Assembly (NCBI GenBank): GCA_028869725.1
Contig: JAGWRJ010000181.1
Span: 1 to 11,123 of the forward strand
Source of the DNA: Alphaproteobacteria bacterium
GTDB lineage: Bacteria; Pseudomonadota; Alphaproteobacteria; Micropepsales; Micropepsaceae
Direction: 5' to 3'
DNA length: 11,123 nt
The notes below the pieces were generated by a model. That model saw only the letters and a program-made list of their open reading frames with translations. It was not told where the DNA came from and ran no database searches. Below, piece by piece: positions 1-6,913 of this stretch; position 1 is the stretch's first letter; the number at the start of each line of letters is the position of its first letter. The position numbers were made by a program, and so were the translations under genes.

Positions 1-289
1 GCTTCATGGCCTCGACGGTGACATCCCGACCGGTCAGGCCTGTCCCACCGGTTGTGATCACGCAGTCGATTTCTGGATCAGCTATCCACGCCGAAAGCTG
101 TGCGCGAATACGCGTGACATCATCGCGCAGGAGATTACGCGCGACCAAAATATGACCGGCTTCAGTAATACGGGAGGCGAGCGTGTCCCCGGACGTGTCG
201 TTCTGCGTAGTACGCGTGTCGGAGACGGTCAGTACCGCGATCCGTACCGGGATGAAGCGGATAGTCTCATCGATCACAGACTGAGGCAT
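1..289 (-). CDS. moaB: Molybdenum cofactor biosynthesis protein B (MoaB), 3' end cut off by window
   Basis: This is a MoaB/MogA-fold protein of molybdenum cofactor biosynthesis, a family that binds or adenylylates molybdopterin in the cytoplasm. Reading the minus strand from the ATG at 289-287 gives 96 complete codons before the window edge. The N-terminus has the family's opening strand (FIPVRIAVLTVSDTR, residues 12-26), followed by the DTSG segment (31-34). The molybdopterin-binding motif TTGGTGLTGRD lies at residues 79-89. The sequence resembles E. coli MoaB closely through this region, including the AQLSAW segment. A Shine-Dalgarno-like AGGA (complement of 298-301) sits 8 bases upstream of the start. 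The gene follows the uracil-DNA glycosylase gene in the same direction after a 141-base gap, so it may be co-transcribed with it or have its own promoter. About 75 C-terminal residues are probably missing. MogA is the main alternative, but the start and the DTSG segment fit MoaB better. Confidence 0.93.
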   Translation of the reverse strand, partial: MPQSVIDETIRFIPVRIAVLTVSDTRTTQNDTSGDTLASRITEAGHILVARNLLRDDVTRIRAQLSAWIADPEIDCVITTGGTGLTGRDVTVEAMK

Positions 290-430
290 CAGACTCGTCC
301 TGGCGTGTGCAGCGGCGTGGTGGGGCCGTCTGCAGGGTGAAAATGCAGCTTCGGCGCGATAGCGCTGAACCGAATTCCACGTCTAGCATACATCGCCTTG
401 CCTGCACGGTCACAACGTGCGTCTGTCACC
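290..430 (-). other. Leader between uracil-DNA glycosylase gene and moaB, with two small inverted repeats
   Basis: This gap holds no plausible gene. Two adjacent inverted repeats are visible. The first is CTGCA/TGCAG at 330-334 and 344-348, with a 9-base loop. The second is an imperfect stem at 350-374, TTCGG/CCGAA outside and GCG/CGC inside. Neither is followed by a T-run on the minus strand, so they do not look like terminators. They would lie in the moaB leader RNA. I could not match this region to the Moco riboswitch consensus. Confidence 0.3.
385..415 (-). promoter_or_regulatory. Possible sigma-70-type promoter for moaB
   Basis: On the minus strand a TTGTGA hexamer (complement of 410-415) is followed after 19 bases by TATGCT (complement of 385-390). 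Each matches the housekeeping consensus at 4 of 6 positions. The 19-base spacer is longer than ideal. It would start a transcript about 100 bases before moaB. This is a weak call from the hexamers alone. Confidence 0.25.
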
Positions 431-1318
431 TCAGTTGGACAGGTTTGTGTCCGCAAGCCCTAATGCATGGATGCGCGCGCGGATTTCCTGCAGGTCATGC
501 CAGGCGAGCCGCTTTTGCGCGGGCTGCCGCAAGAGGTAGGCTGGATGCAGTGTCGGCATCATCGGCACCATCTTGCCGGCCGCGAAATACTCAAGCCAAG
601 TCCCACGCAGGCGCAAAATGCCGTCCGTCCGTCCGCTCACATGCCGCACCGCCGTTCCCCCGAGAAGAATGATCAGCTCCGGAGCTGCGAGCTCGATGTG
701 ACGGCGCAAAAAGGGCAGACAGATCGCCGCCTCCTCGGGGCTTGGCACCCGATTGCCAGGCGGTCGCCAGTTGAGGACGTTGGTGATGTAGACGTTCTGT
801 TGGCGTGACAGGCCAATTGCCGCCAGCATGCGATCAAGCAGCTGTCCTGCTCGGCCGACAAAGGGTTTGCCAGCCTTGTCCTCCTCGGCACCGGGCGCTT
901 CGCCAATGCAGAGGATTTTGGCACCTGCGATGCCGTCGGCGAAGACAGTTGATTTGGCAGCAGTCTTCAGGGGGCAGCCCTCAAAAGCTTCTAGGGCAGC
1001 CCTCAGAGCCTCAAGGCTGTTGCAGCTGGCCGCGAGCTCGTTGGCGCGTGAGATCGGGTCTGGGACCAAAGGTGCCGCCGGCCCCTCTGAAGGCGGCTTG
1101 GATCCTGGCGACGGAGGCAGGGCCCCTGGCTGGCGCTCGGCTTCCGCATCAATGCGGCGAAAGCGGTCTGCCGGGACGTCAAGCACAGCCTCATCGGCCC
1201 CGGCGGCAACCAGCCAGGCGAGCTGAAAGAGAGCATCACGAACATCCACCATGACCCCAGCATAATCGTGCCGGAGGGCTTCGCGCCACCGTTGACCCCG
1301 GTCACCTAAGCGCCCCAT
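431..1318 (-). CDS. Uracil-DNA glycosylase, family 4-like, with incomplete iron-sulfur ligand set
   Basis: This enzyme removes uracil from DNA to start base excision repair. The 295-residue reading frame has a poorly conserved N-terminal part (about 1-100, with a proline-rich linker at 64-88) and a catalytic UDG-superfamily domain (about 105-285). Motif A is GEAPGAEED (139-147), the family 4 form. The conserved VLNWRPPGNR is at 181-190 and motif B, HPAYLLR, is at 258-264. Family 4 enzymes hold a 4Fe-4S cluster with four cysteines. Here C115 and C200 are at two of the expected places, but the first ligand appears as F112 and the third as W184. The cluster is therefore probably absent or altered. 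Cluster-lacking family 4-like enzymes are, as I recall, known in other Alphaproteobacteria. The start is uncertain: the ATG at 1252 (residue 23) fits homologue N-termini better and frees the ETF-QO promoter candidate. The gene is divergent from ETF-QO and upstream of moaB. Confidence 0.93.
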   Translation of the reverse strand: MGRLGDRGQRWREALRHDYAGVMVDVRDALFQLAWLVAAGADEAVLDVPADRFRRIDAEAERQPGALPPSPGSKPPSEGPAAPLVPDPISRANELAASCNSLEALRAALEAFEGCPLKTAAKSTVFADGIAGAKILCIGEAPGAEEDKAGKPFVGRAGQLLDRMLAAIGLSRQQNVYITNVLNWRPPGNRVPSPEEAAICLPFLRRHIELAAPELIILLGGTAVRHVSGRTDGILRLRGTWLEYFAAGKMVPMMPTLHPAYLLRQPAQKRLAWHDLQEIRARIHALGLADTNLSN

Positions 1319-1321
1319 AAA
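1292..1321 (+). promoter_or_regulatory. Candidate promoter for the ETF-QO operon
   Basis: TTGACC (1292-1297, 5 of 6 matches to the -35 consensus) is followed after 18 bases by CATAAA (1316-1321, 4 of 6 matches to the -10 consensus). Transcription would start near 1328, giving a leader of about 35 bases before the ATG at 1363. The element overlaps the first codons of the longest version of the divergent glycosylase gene. This supports the shorter start of that gene. The call is from sequence pattern only. Confidence 0.4.
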
Positions 1322-1362
1322 CGCCTGAACGACAAACGATCCATTTACTGAGGCAATAGACG

Positions 1363-3027
1363 ATGAGCGAGGCGGCCGAGCGCGAAAGCATGGACTATGA
1401 TGTCGTGATCGTCGGCGCCGGTCCGGCCGGACTGTCCGCGGCGATACGGCTGAAGCAGCTCGCCGCCCAGAAAGGCGAGGAGCTGAGCGTCTGCGTCCTG
1501 GAGAAGGGTTCAGAGGTCGGAGCCCATATCCTGTCGGGAGCGGTCATAGATCCACACGCTCTCAATGCACTCCTGCCTGACTGGAAGCAGCAGGGCGCAC
1601 CCGTCGACACGGAAGTTCGTGACGATCGCTTCTATTATCTCGGGCATTCTGGCGCGGTCCGCATACCTAACATCCTGTTGCCGCCGCTCATGAGCAATCA
1701 CGGCAACTACATCGTCAGTCTTGGCAATCTGTGCCGCTGGCTGGCGACGCAGGCAGAATCCCTGGGTGTGGAAATCTATCCGGGCTTTCCGGCGGCGGAG
1801 GTGGCCTACGGTTCCAATGGCGAGGTGCATGGGGTCATCACCGGCGACATGGGCGTGGCTCGTGATGGGCATCACAAGGATAGCTACACCCCCGGAATGC
1901 TCCTAAGGGGAAAGTATACACTGTTTGCTGAAGGCGCGCGTGGCTCGCTCACCAAGTCGCTGCGCCAGCGGTTCGAGCTGGAAAAAGACTGTGATGTCCA
2001 GAAGTTCGGGATCGGTTTGAAAGAGTTATGGGAACTGGCTCCGGGAAAGCATCGCAAAGGGCTTGTGTTGCATTCCATGGGCTGGCCGCTCGACAGTCGT
2101 ACCGGCGGCGGTCTCTTTATGTACCATTTTGGTGACAATCTGTGTGCCGTCGGCTTCGTGGTACATCTGAACTACACAAACCCGTATCTGTCTCCCTTTG
2201 ATGAATTCCAGCGGGTCAAACATCATCCGCTGATCAAACCCTATCTCGAGGGAGGCAAGCGCATTTCCTACGGTGCACGCGCCATCACCGAAGGTGGCTT
2301 TCAATCGGTACCGAAGCTCAGCTTTCCGGGCGGTGCGCTGATCGGATGTGCCGCCGGGCTGGTGAATGTGCCACGGATCAAGGGGACGCATAACGCCATG
2401 GCCAGTGGCATGATGGCGGCGGAAGCGGCGTTTGCAGCGGTTGCGGAAGGCAGGGCTCATGACGTGTTGGCGTCCTATGAAGACGCGTACCGCCAAAGTT
2501 CAGTTTACAAGGATTTGAAGCGCGTGCGGAACGTCAAACCGCTATGGTCGCGTTTCGGCACCGCTGCGGGAGTCGTTTTGGGCGGCTTTGACATGTGGAC
2601 CAACCAGCTGCTCGGAGTGTCGCTGATGGGAACGCTGCGGCACGCCAAGCCCGACTATGCGACCCTGAAGCCAGCCCGTGAGGCCCGCAAAATTGAATAT
2701 CCCAAACCAGATGGCGTCATCAGTTTCGACAAGCTGTCGAGCGTGTTTCTGTCGAACACCAATCACGAAGAGGACCAGCCAGTTCATCTGCAGTTGAAGG
2801 ACCCGACAATTCCGATCCGCGTCAACCTGCCCGAATATGCCGAGCCCGCTCAGCGGTACTGCCCCGCGGGGGTCTATGAAGTCGTCGATGATCCCTCCGG
2901 ACCGAGATTCCAGATCAACGCCCAGAACTGCGTGCATTGCAAAACCTGTGACATCAAGGATCCGTCGCAGAACATAAACTGGGTTCCTCCCGAAGGCGGG
3001 GGTGGGCCGAACTATCCCAACATGTGA
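1363..3027 (+). CDS. Electron transfer flavoprotein-ubiquinone oxidoreductase (ETF dehydrogenase)
   Basis: ETF-QO is a monotopic inner-membrane enzyme that takes electrons from reduced electron transfer flavoprotein and passes them to ubiquinone, linking fatty-acid, amino-acid and choline-type oxidation to the respiratory chain. The 554-residue product has the usual family length. The N-terminal FAD-binding Rossmann motif is DVVIVGAGPAGLSAA (13-27). The glutamate in VCVLEKGSEVGAH (43-55) would contact the FAD ribose. A second FAD motif with GCAAGLVNVPRIKGTHNAMA is at 328-347. The C-terminal ferredoxin-like domain carries C500 and the triplet NCVHCKTCD (C523, C526, C529), the four expected 4Fe-4S ligands. 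GAGG-type pairing is good: GAGG at 1350-1353 lies 9 bases before the ATG. No etfA or etfB gene is visible here, so its partner is encoded elsewhere. The TPR lipoprotein gene starts 19 bases downstream, suggesting one transcript. Confidence 0.97.
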   Translation: MSEAAERESMDYDVVIVGAGPAGLSAAIRLKQLAAQKGEELSVCVLEKGSEVGAHILSGAVIDPHALNALLPDWKQQGAPVDTEVRDDRFYYLGHSGAVRIPNILLPPLMSNHGNYIVSLGNLCRWLATQAESLGVEIYPGFPAAEVAYGSNGEVHGVITGDMGVARDGHHKDSYTPGMLLRGKYTLFAEGARGSLTKSLRQRFELEKDCDVQKFGIGLKELWELAPGKHRKGLVLHSMGWPLDSRTGGGLFMYHFGDNLCAVGFVVHLNYTNPYLSPFDEFQRVKHHPLIKPYLEGGKRISYGARAITEGGFQSVPKLSFPGGALIGCAAGLVNVPRIKGTHNAMASGMMAAEAAFAAVAEGRAHDVLASYEDAYRQSSVYKDLKRVRNVKPLWSRFGTAAGVVLGGFDMWTNQLLGVSLMGTLRHAKPDYATLKPAREARKIEYPKPDGVISFDKLSSVFLSNTNHEEDQPVHLQLKDPTIPIRVNLPEYAEPAQRYCPAGVYEVVDDPSGPRFQINAQNCVHCKTCDIKDPSQNINWVPPEGGGGPNYPNM

Positions 3028-3046
3028 CGTTCAGAAACGAGACCCT

Positions 3047-4795
3047 ATGACCCTTCGTCAACGGCCGTTTGTACTTGCCGCCATCGTGTGCATGACGGTT
3101 ACGCTGGGTGCCTGCGGCCACCTAAGCTCGATATCGGGCAACGGTACGCACCCCCAGGTCCAGAACCTTCCGGTGTCGCGGCAAGCCACCGCGTATGGCC
3201 AGTATCTGTCCGGCCATCTCGCTGCCAGCGATCACGACCTCGCGGCAGCAGCCAAGTTCTACAGCGAGGCGCTGGCGCACGACCCCCAGAATACCGACAT
3301 TCTGGCCCGTGCGTTTCTGTTCACCGCTGCAGCAGGCGACATGAAGCAGGCGACTAAGCTTGCAAATGCAGTGATTGCGCGTAATCCAAGCGACCGCACT
3401 GCACGCCTTGCTCTTGCGGTTGATGATCTGGCAAACGGCAACTACGCTGGCGCCCGTACCCAGATCGCCCAGTCGGCGCGTGGTCCATTCACGTCACTGA
3501 CCCTGACACTCCTGGATGCATGGGCAAGGCAAGGTCTCGGTCAGACCAATCAGGCCCTTAAGGATCTCACAGAGGTAACCAATCAGGGAGGAACTGAAGC
3601 GCTCGCGCGGTATCATAGCGCACTCATTCTTTCCCTGGCGGGCAAACCCCATCAGGCCGACAAGGACTTTGCCGCGGCCCTGGCAGCCTCTGGACCCACG
3701 CCCCGACAGGTCGAAGCTTATGGGCGCTTTCTTGAGCGCGAGGAATCTGCAGCCAAGGCCTCCGCGTTTTACGCGAGGTTCGCCAAGGTGCCGAGTCTTG
3801 CGGCGATTGTTCAGGAAGCCCGGGCGCGAATGGCCGCCGGCAAAAAGCCGACACTTCTGGTCCAGACTCCGCAGGAAGGTGCAGCCGAAGCACTCTTCGG
3901 GATCGCGGCGTCCCTGACTGACCGCTCCAGTGCGGATGTGGCCATTCTGTATTTGCGCTTTGCGCTGTTTCTGGCCCCAGATCTCAACCTCGCCAAGATC
4001 GTGCTTGCCGACCGCTTCGAGGCGCTCCACAAATGGCAGCTTGCCATCGATACCTATCACAGCGTATCTGCGGATTCGCCCTATAAAACAGCAGCTTCAA
4101 TCGAAGCGGCCGTTGATCGTACCCGCATCGGCCAGAACGATCTGGCGGTTGCCGAGCTGACGGCGATTACCAAGGTCCAGCCTCAGAGCGTGACCGCCTG
4201 GACTGCGTTGGGTGACGCGTGGCGCAACGAAGGGAATTATACGCACGCGACGTTGGCCTACACACAGGCAATCCGCGCCGCAGGCAGGCCCGCGTCCAAG
4301 GACTGGCCGCTCTACTATGCACGCGCCATTTGTGAACAGCAGACCAAGCATTGGGATGCTGCCGAAGCGGATCTCAAACGTGCTCTTGCCCTGTCTCCCG
4401 ACCAGCCAGATGTTCTCAACTTCCTGGGCTATAGCTGGGTGGATCGCGGCGAACATTTATCAAAAGCGCTGTCACTGCTTGAAAAGGCACGGGCACTCAG
4501 TCCCTTGGATGGCTACATCGTCGATAGTGTGGGCTGGGCCTATTATCGGCTGGGGCGCTACAAGGACGCCGTGGCGGCTCTGGCCCAGGCGGTGCAATTG
4601 GTACCGGGGGATCCCACCATCAACGAACATTACGGCGATGCTCTCTGGCGTGCCGGTCGGCAGTTACAGGCGCGGTTCCAATGGAACCATGCGCTAGCGT
4701 TCGGTGCCCGCGGGAAGGACAGACAGGAACTCGAGCAGAAGCTGCTGTATGGCCTGCCCGCCAAGGCTGTCGTGGTGCGCGCTAAAAAACGCTGA
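3047..4795 (+). CDS. TPR-repeat lipoprotein
   Basis: This is an exported tetratricopeptide-repeat protein of 582 residues. The chosen ATG at 3047 gives a clean lipoprotein signal: a basic start (MTLRQR), a hydrophobic core at 8-20 and a lipobox LGAC with the acceptor cysteine at C23. The longer frame, from a GTG at 3002, would put 15 unrelated residues in front and overlap ETF-QO. Helical TPR-like repeats fill the rest. The clearest ones are near 62-130 and 380-550, including LSPDQPDVLNFLGYSWVDRG (449-468) and LDGYIVDSVGWAYYRLGRY (487-505). This C-terminal pattern is common in alphaproteobacterial TPR lipoproteins encoded beside ispE. TPR arrays bind other proteins, so a scaffold role in the periplasm or at the outer membrane is an inference, and the partner is unknown. 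Its stop codon overlaps the ispE start by one base. Only a weak Shine-Dalgarno (GAGA, 3039-3042) is present. Confidence 0.92.
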   Translation: MTLRQRPFVLAAIVCMTVTLGACGHLSSISGNGTHPQVQNLPVSRQATAYGQYLSGHLAASDHDLAAAAKFYSEALAHDPQNTDILARAFLFTAAAGDMKQATKLANAVIARNPSDRTARLALAVDDLANGNYAGARTQIAQSARGPFTSLTLTLLDAWARQGLGQTNQALKDLTEVTNQGGTEALARYHSALILSLAGKPHQADKDFAAALAASGPTPRQVEAYGRFLEREESAAKASAFYARFAKVPSLAAIVQEARARMAAGKKPTLLVQTPQEGAAEALFGIAASLTDRSSADVAILYLRFALFLAPDLNLAKIVLADRFEALHKWQLAIDTYHSVSADSPYKTAASIEAAVDRTRIGQNDLAVAELTAITKVQPQSVTAWTALGDAWRNEGNYTHATLAYTQAIRAAGRPASKDWPLYYARAICEQQTKHWDAAEADLKRALALSPDQPDVLNFLGYSWVDRGEHLSKALSLLEKARALSPLDGYIVDSVGWAYYRLGRYKDAVAALAQAVQLVPGDPTINEHYGDALWRAGRQLQARFQWNHALAFGARGKDRQELEQKLLYGLPAKAVVVRAKKR

Positions 4796-5661
4796 TGCTG
4801 CACGAGCTGGCGCGCGCAAAGATTAATCTCTATCTGCACGTGGGTGGCCGCCGTGCGGATGGCTATCATGCGTTGCAAAGCCTGGTGTGCTTCACTGAAG
4901 CAGGGGACCACCTGAGCGTCGAGTCGGCGCCAGCGCTCAGTCTCGAGCTCGCAGGACCATTTGGCGCCAGCCTCACGGATGACGCAGACAATCTTGTCCT
5001 GCGCGCCGCCGCCGCGCTGGCTCGCGCGGCTGGCCGACCACAGGGTGCACGCATGCGACTGGTCAAATCACTGCCGGTGGCCTCGGGCATCGGGGGAGGT
5101 TCGGCGGATGCCGCAGCTGCGCTGCGTGCATTATCGCGCCTTTGGGCATTCACTCCTGAACCGGAGCAGCTTAAACAGATCGCTCTTGATCTGGGATCGG
5201 ACGTCCCGGTCTGCCTTGTCAGCCGGCCGGCGCAGATGTCAGGCCGGGGCGAGCAGGTGGACGAGATCAATGGCCTGCCAGCATTGCCTCTACTTCTCGT
5301 CAATCCGCTGGTTGCGGTTTCGACAGCGTCGGTATTCCGCCTCCTCGGTCGCAATACGGAGGATCCGCCACCACAAGCGCCACGATGGCGGGGTGCGTCG
5401 TCGTCCGCAGAACTGGTGACGTGGCTGCAAACGACGCGCAACGATATGCAGGAAGCCGCTTGCGTGCTCGCCCCCGAGATCGGGGACGTGCTCGGCCAAC
5501 TGGAACGGGCGGGTGCACAACTGGCCCGGATGTGTGGCAGCGGTGCGACCTGCTATGGTCTTTTCGCGGACGATGCGGCATGTGCTGCAGCCGCACGGGA
5601 GATTGCAGTTCACAGGCCAGGGTGGTGGGTATGTCCCACACGCATTGCCGGTCCCTTATAG
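4795..5661 (+). CDS. ispE: 4-diphosphocytidyl-2-C-methyl-D-erythritol kinase (IspE)
   Basis: IspE is the ATP-dependent GHMP kinase of the MEP isoprenoid pathway. It phosphorylates the 2-hydroxyl of CDP-methylerythritol in the cytoplasm. The 288-residue product has the normal length. Landmarks in order are AKINLYLHV with catalytic K9 (residues 8-16), DGYHAL (22-27), the ATP-binding glycine-rich loop PVASGIGGGSADAAAALR (94-111), GSDVP with catalytic D136 (134-138), and the third GHMP motif MCGSGATCYGLF (246-257). The ATG overlaps the TGA of the TPR lipoprotein gene in a TGATG junction. No Shine-Dalgarno is visible just upstream (the preceding bases are an A-rich run), so translation probably depends on ribosomes finishing the upstream gene. 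The next gene is convergent and encodes a polyprenyl synthase that uses products of the same pathway. Confidence 0.97.
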   Translation: MLHELARAKINLYLHVGGRRADGYHALQSLVCFTEAGDHLSVESAPALSLELAGPFGASLTDDADNLVLRAAAALARAAGRPQGARMRLVKSLPVASGIGGGSADAAAALRALSRLWAFTPEPEQLKQIALDLGSDVPVCLVSRPAQMSGRGEQVDEINGLPALPLLLVNPLVAVSTASVFRLLGRNTEDPPPQAPRWRGASSSAELVTWLQTTRNDMQEAACVLAPEIGDVLGQLERAGAQLARMCGSGATCYGLFADDAACAAAAREIAVHRPGWWVCPTRIAGPL

Positions 5662-5680
5662 TTTGGCCGTATTTGCTTCC

Positions 5681-5735
5681 GATCGGCCCTTAAGGAGGTT
5701 GGTTCCTTGGCCCCACAGCTATCATTTCGCAGCTG
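5681..5735. terminator. Possible weak terminator structures in the convergent ispE / polyprenyl synthase gap
   Basis: The 76-base gap between two convergent stop codons holds two short inverted repeats. AAGGA/TCCTT has a 7-base loop (GGTTGGT) and can extend by two G-T pairs. CAGCT/AGCTG lies at 5716-5720 and 5731-5735. Neither has a clear T-run on either strand, so intrinsic termination is doubtful. The location, rather than the strength of the sequence, is the reason for listing it. Confidence 0.2.
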
Positions 5736-5737
5736 GT

Positions 5738-6763
5738 TTAGTAGCTGCGGGCAACACAGAATTCGGCGATATCCATCAGGGCCTGGCTGATCTCCGGGGA
5801 AGGCAGGCGAGACGCCGCGGCTATGGCGGCGTTGGCATAGCCCCGCGCCCGGGCCTGGCTCTCGCCAATCGCGCCGGTCTCGCGGACGATCTGAATGGCT
5901 GTCTCGAGGTCGCGATCCTTCTGCTCACCGGCTTCAATCACGCGCTGCCAGAAGCGACGCTGAGGCCCATTCGCGCGTTGATGGGCTAGGATCACGGGCA
6001 ATGTCACCTTGGCCTCGCGGAAATCATCTCCGACGGCCTTGCCCATCTGCTGCTCGCCGCCTGAATAATCGAGCGTGTCATCCGTGAGCTGAAAGGCAAT
6101 GCCGAGGTTAAGACCGTAATCTCTCAGAGCTTCCACAATCGGACGAGGTGCCGCTGCTATTGCTCCGCCTGCCTCTGCCGAGGCGGCGAACAGGGCAGCC
6201 GTCTTGGCGGTGACGACCGCGAGGTAGTCAGCCTCGGTGGTTCCCAGATTGTTGGCCGAGCGCAACTGCATGACTTCGCCCTCGGCAATGACCGAGGAAG
6301 CCCCGGCCAAAATGCCCAGGACCCCGAGGTCACCGGTCTCGACCATCAGCTCGAAAGCCCGGCTGAACAGGAAGTCTCCGACCAGGATCGATGGTTTATT
6401 GCCCCAGACCACATTTGCCGCCACCTTGCCGCGGCGCAGGGCGCTGGCATCGACCACATCGTCATGGAGCAGCGTTGCGGTGTGGATAAATTCCACCGCT
6501 GCCGCGAGATTGAGGTGGTGGGTGCCGACATAGTTGCAGGCTCGCGCTGCTGCCAATGTCAGCATTGGACGTAACCGCTTGCCACCCGAATCAATGAGGT
6601 GGCGGGATAATTCGGGAATCAGCGTCACCGCGCTCGACATACGGGCGTGGATGAGCGCATCTACAGCCTGCATATCGGCCGCCACCAGCGCAAAGAGCGC
6701 ATCGACCGGCGATTCTTCGCCAGTGGGGAGGGTTATCTTGCCAAGCTCGGCGGCGACAATCAT
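5738..6763 (-). CDS. Long-chain all-trans polyprenyl diphosphate synthase (octaprenyl/decaprenyl type)
   Basis: This is a trans-isoprenyl diphosphate synthase that extends farnesyl or geranyl diphosphate with IPP, most likely to make the side chain of ubiquinone. The 341-residue product shows GGKRLRP (60-66), the first aspartate-rich motif LLHDDVVD (98-105) followed by ALRRG (108-112), GDFLFSRAF (129-137), and the second aspartate-rich motif DDTLD (228-232). The residue five places before the first DDxxD is alanine (A96). In this family a small residue there leaves room for long products, and the stretch EFIHTATLLHDDVVD matches E. coli IspB. Alphaproteobacteria usually make ubiquinone-10, so decaprenyl is the likely product, but chain length cannot be read from sequence. 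The start at 6763 gives the normal N-terminal length although no good Shine-Dalgarno precedes it. The gene is convergent with ispE and divergent from the DUF2007 gene. Confidence 0.94.
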   Translation of the reverse strand: MIVAAELGKITLPTGEESPVDALFALVAADMQAVDALIHARMSSAVTLIPELSRHLIDSGGKRLRPMLTLAAARACNYVGTHHLNLAAAVEFIHTATLLHDDVVDASALRRGKVAANVVWGNKPSILVGDFLFSRAFELMVETGDLGVLGILAGASSVIAEGEVMQLRSANNLGTTEADYLAVVTAKTAALFAASAEAGGAIAAAPRPIVEALRDYGLNLGIAFQLTDDTLDYSGGEQQMGKAVGDDFREAKVTLPVILAHQRANGPQRRFWQRVIEAGEQKDRDLETAIQIVRETGAIGESQARARGYANAAIAAASRLPSPEISQALMDIAEFCVARSY

Positions 6764-6810
6764 GAAACAGAACTTTCTGGCCCCTTGCTTGGAGCCGTGG
6801 CGAGCGCGGA

Positions 6811-6839
6811 CATTAGGGAGGGCGCCGAAGGCCGGTCAA
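6811..6839 (-). promoter_or_regulatory. Possible promoter for the polyprenyl diphosphate synthase gene
   Basis: On the minus strand TTGACC (complement of 6834-6839) is followed after 17-18 bases by a weak -10 candidate, CTAATG or TAATGT (complement of 6810-6816). The position, about 45 bases before the ATG at 6763, is suitable. A second TTGACG lies 24 bases further upstream (complement of 6858-6863). The -35 match is good and the -10 match poor. Confidence 0.28.
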
Positions 6840-6896
6840 GGAGCACGGTCCCGCGTGCGTCAAGGCCCGAGGCGGCCTCCGCCAAGAAAGGCTAGC

Positions 6897-6910
6897 TTAC
6901 CTAAAGGTAA
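6897..6910 (+). promoter_or_regulatory. Small hairpin overlapping the ribosome binding site of the DUF2007 gene
   Basis: TTACC (6897-6901) and GGTAA (6906-6910) form a perfect 5-base inverted repeat around TAAA. The likely Shine-Dalgarno AAAGG (6903-6907), 6 bases before the ATG at 6914, falls in the loop and right arm. In RNA this stem would partly hide the site. Whether the stem is stable enough to matter is uncertain, since three of its five pairs are A-U. Confidence 0.35.
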
Positions 6911-6913
6911 TTC

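Noticed and set aside
307..672. Plus-strand frame of 121 codons at the glycosylase/moaB end
   Set aside because: It runs antisense through the well-supported uracil-DNA glycosylase gene and the gap beside it, has no recognisable domain, and its composition looks like a high-GC shadow frame.
3002..3046. Longer start for the TPR lipoprotein at GTG 3002
   Set aside because: It would overlap the end of ETF-QO by 26 bases and place 15 residues before a complete lipoprotein signal peptide that begins at the ATG at 3047.
4866..5441. Minus-strand frame of 191 codons opposite ispE
   Set aside because: It is the antisense of the conserved GHMP kinase gene, is rich in Arg, Ser and Pro as expected for a shadow frame, and shows no family motif.
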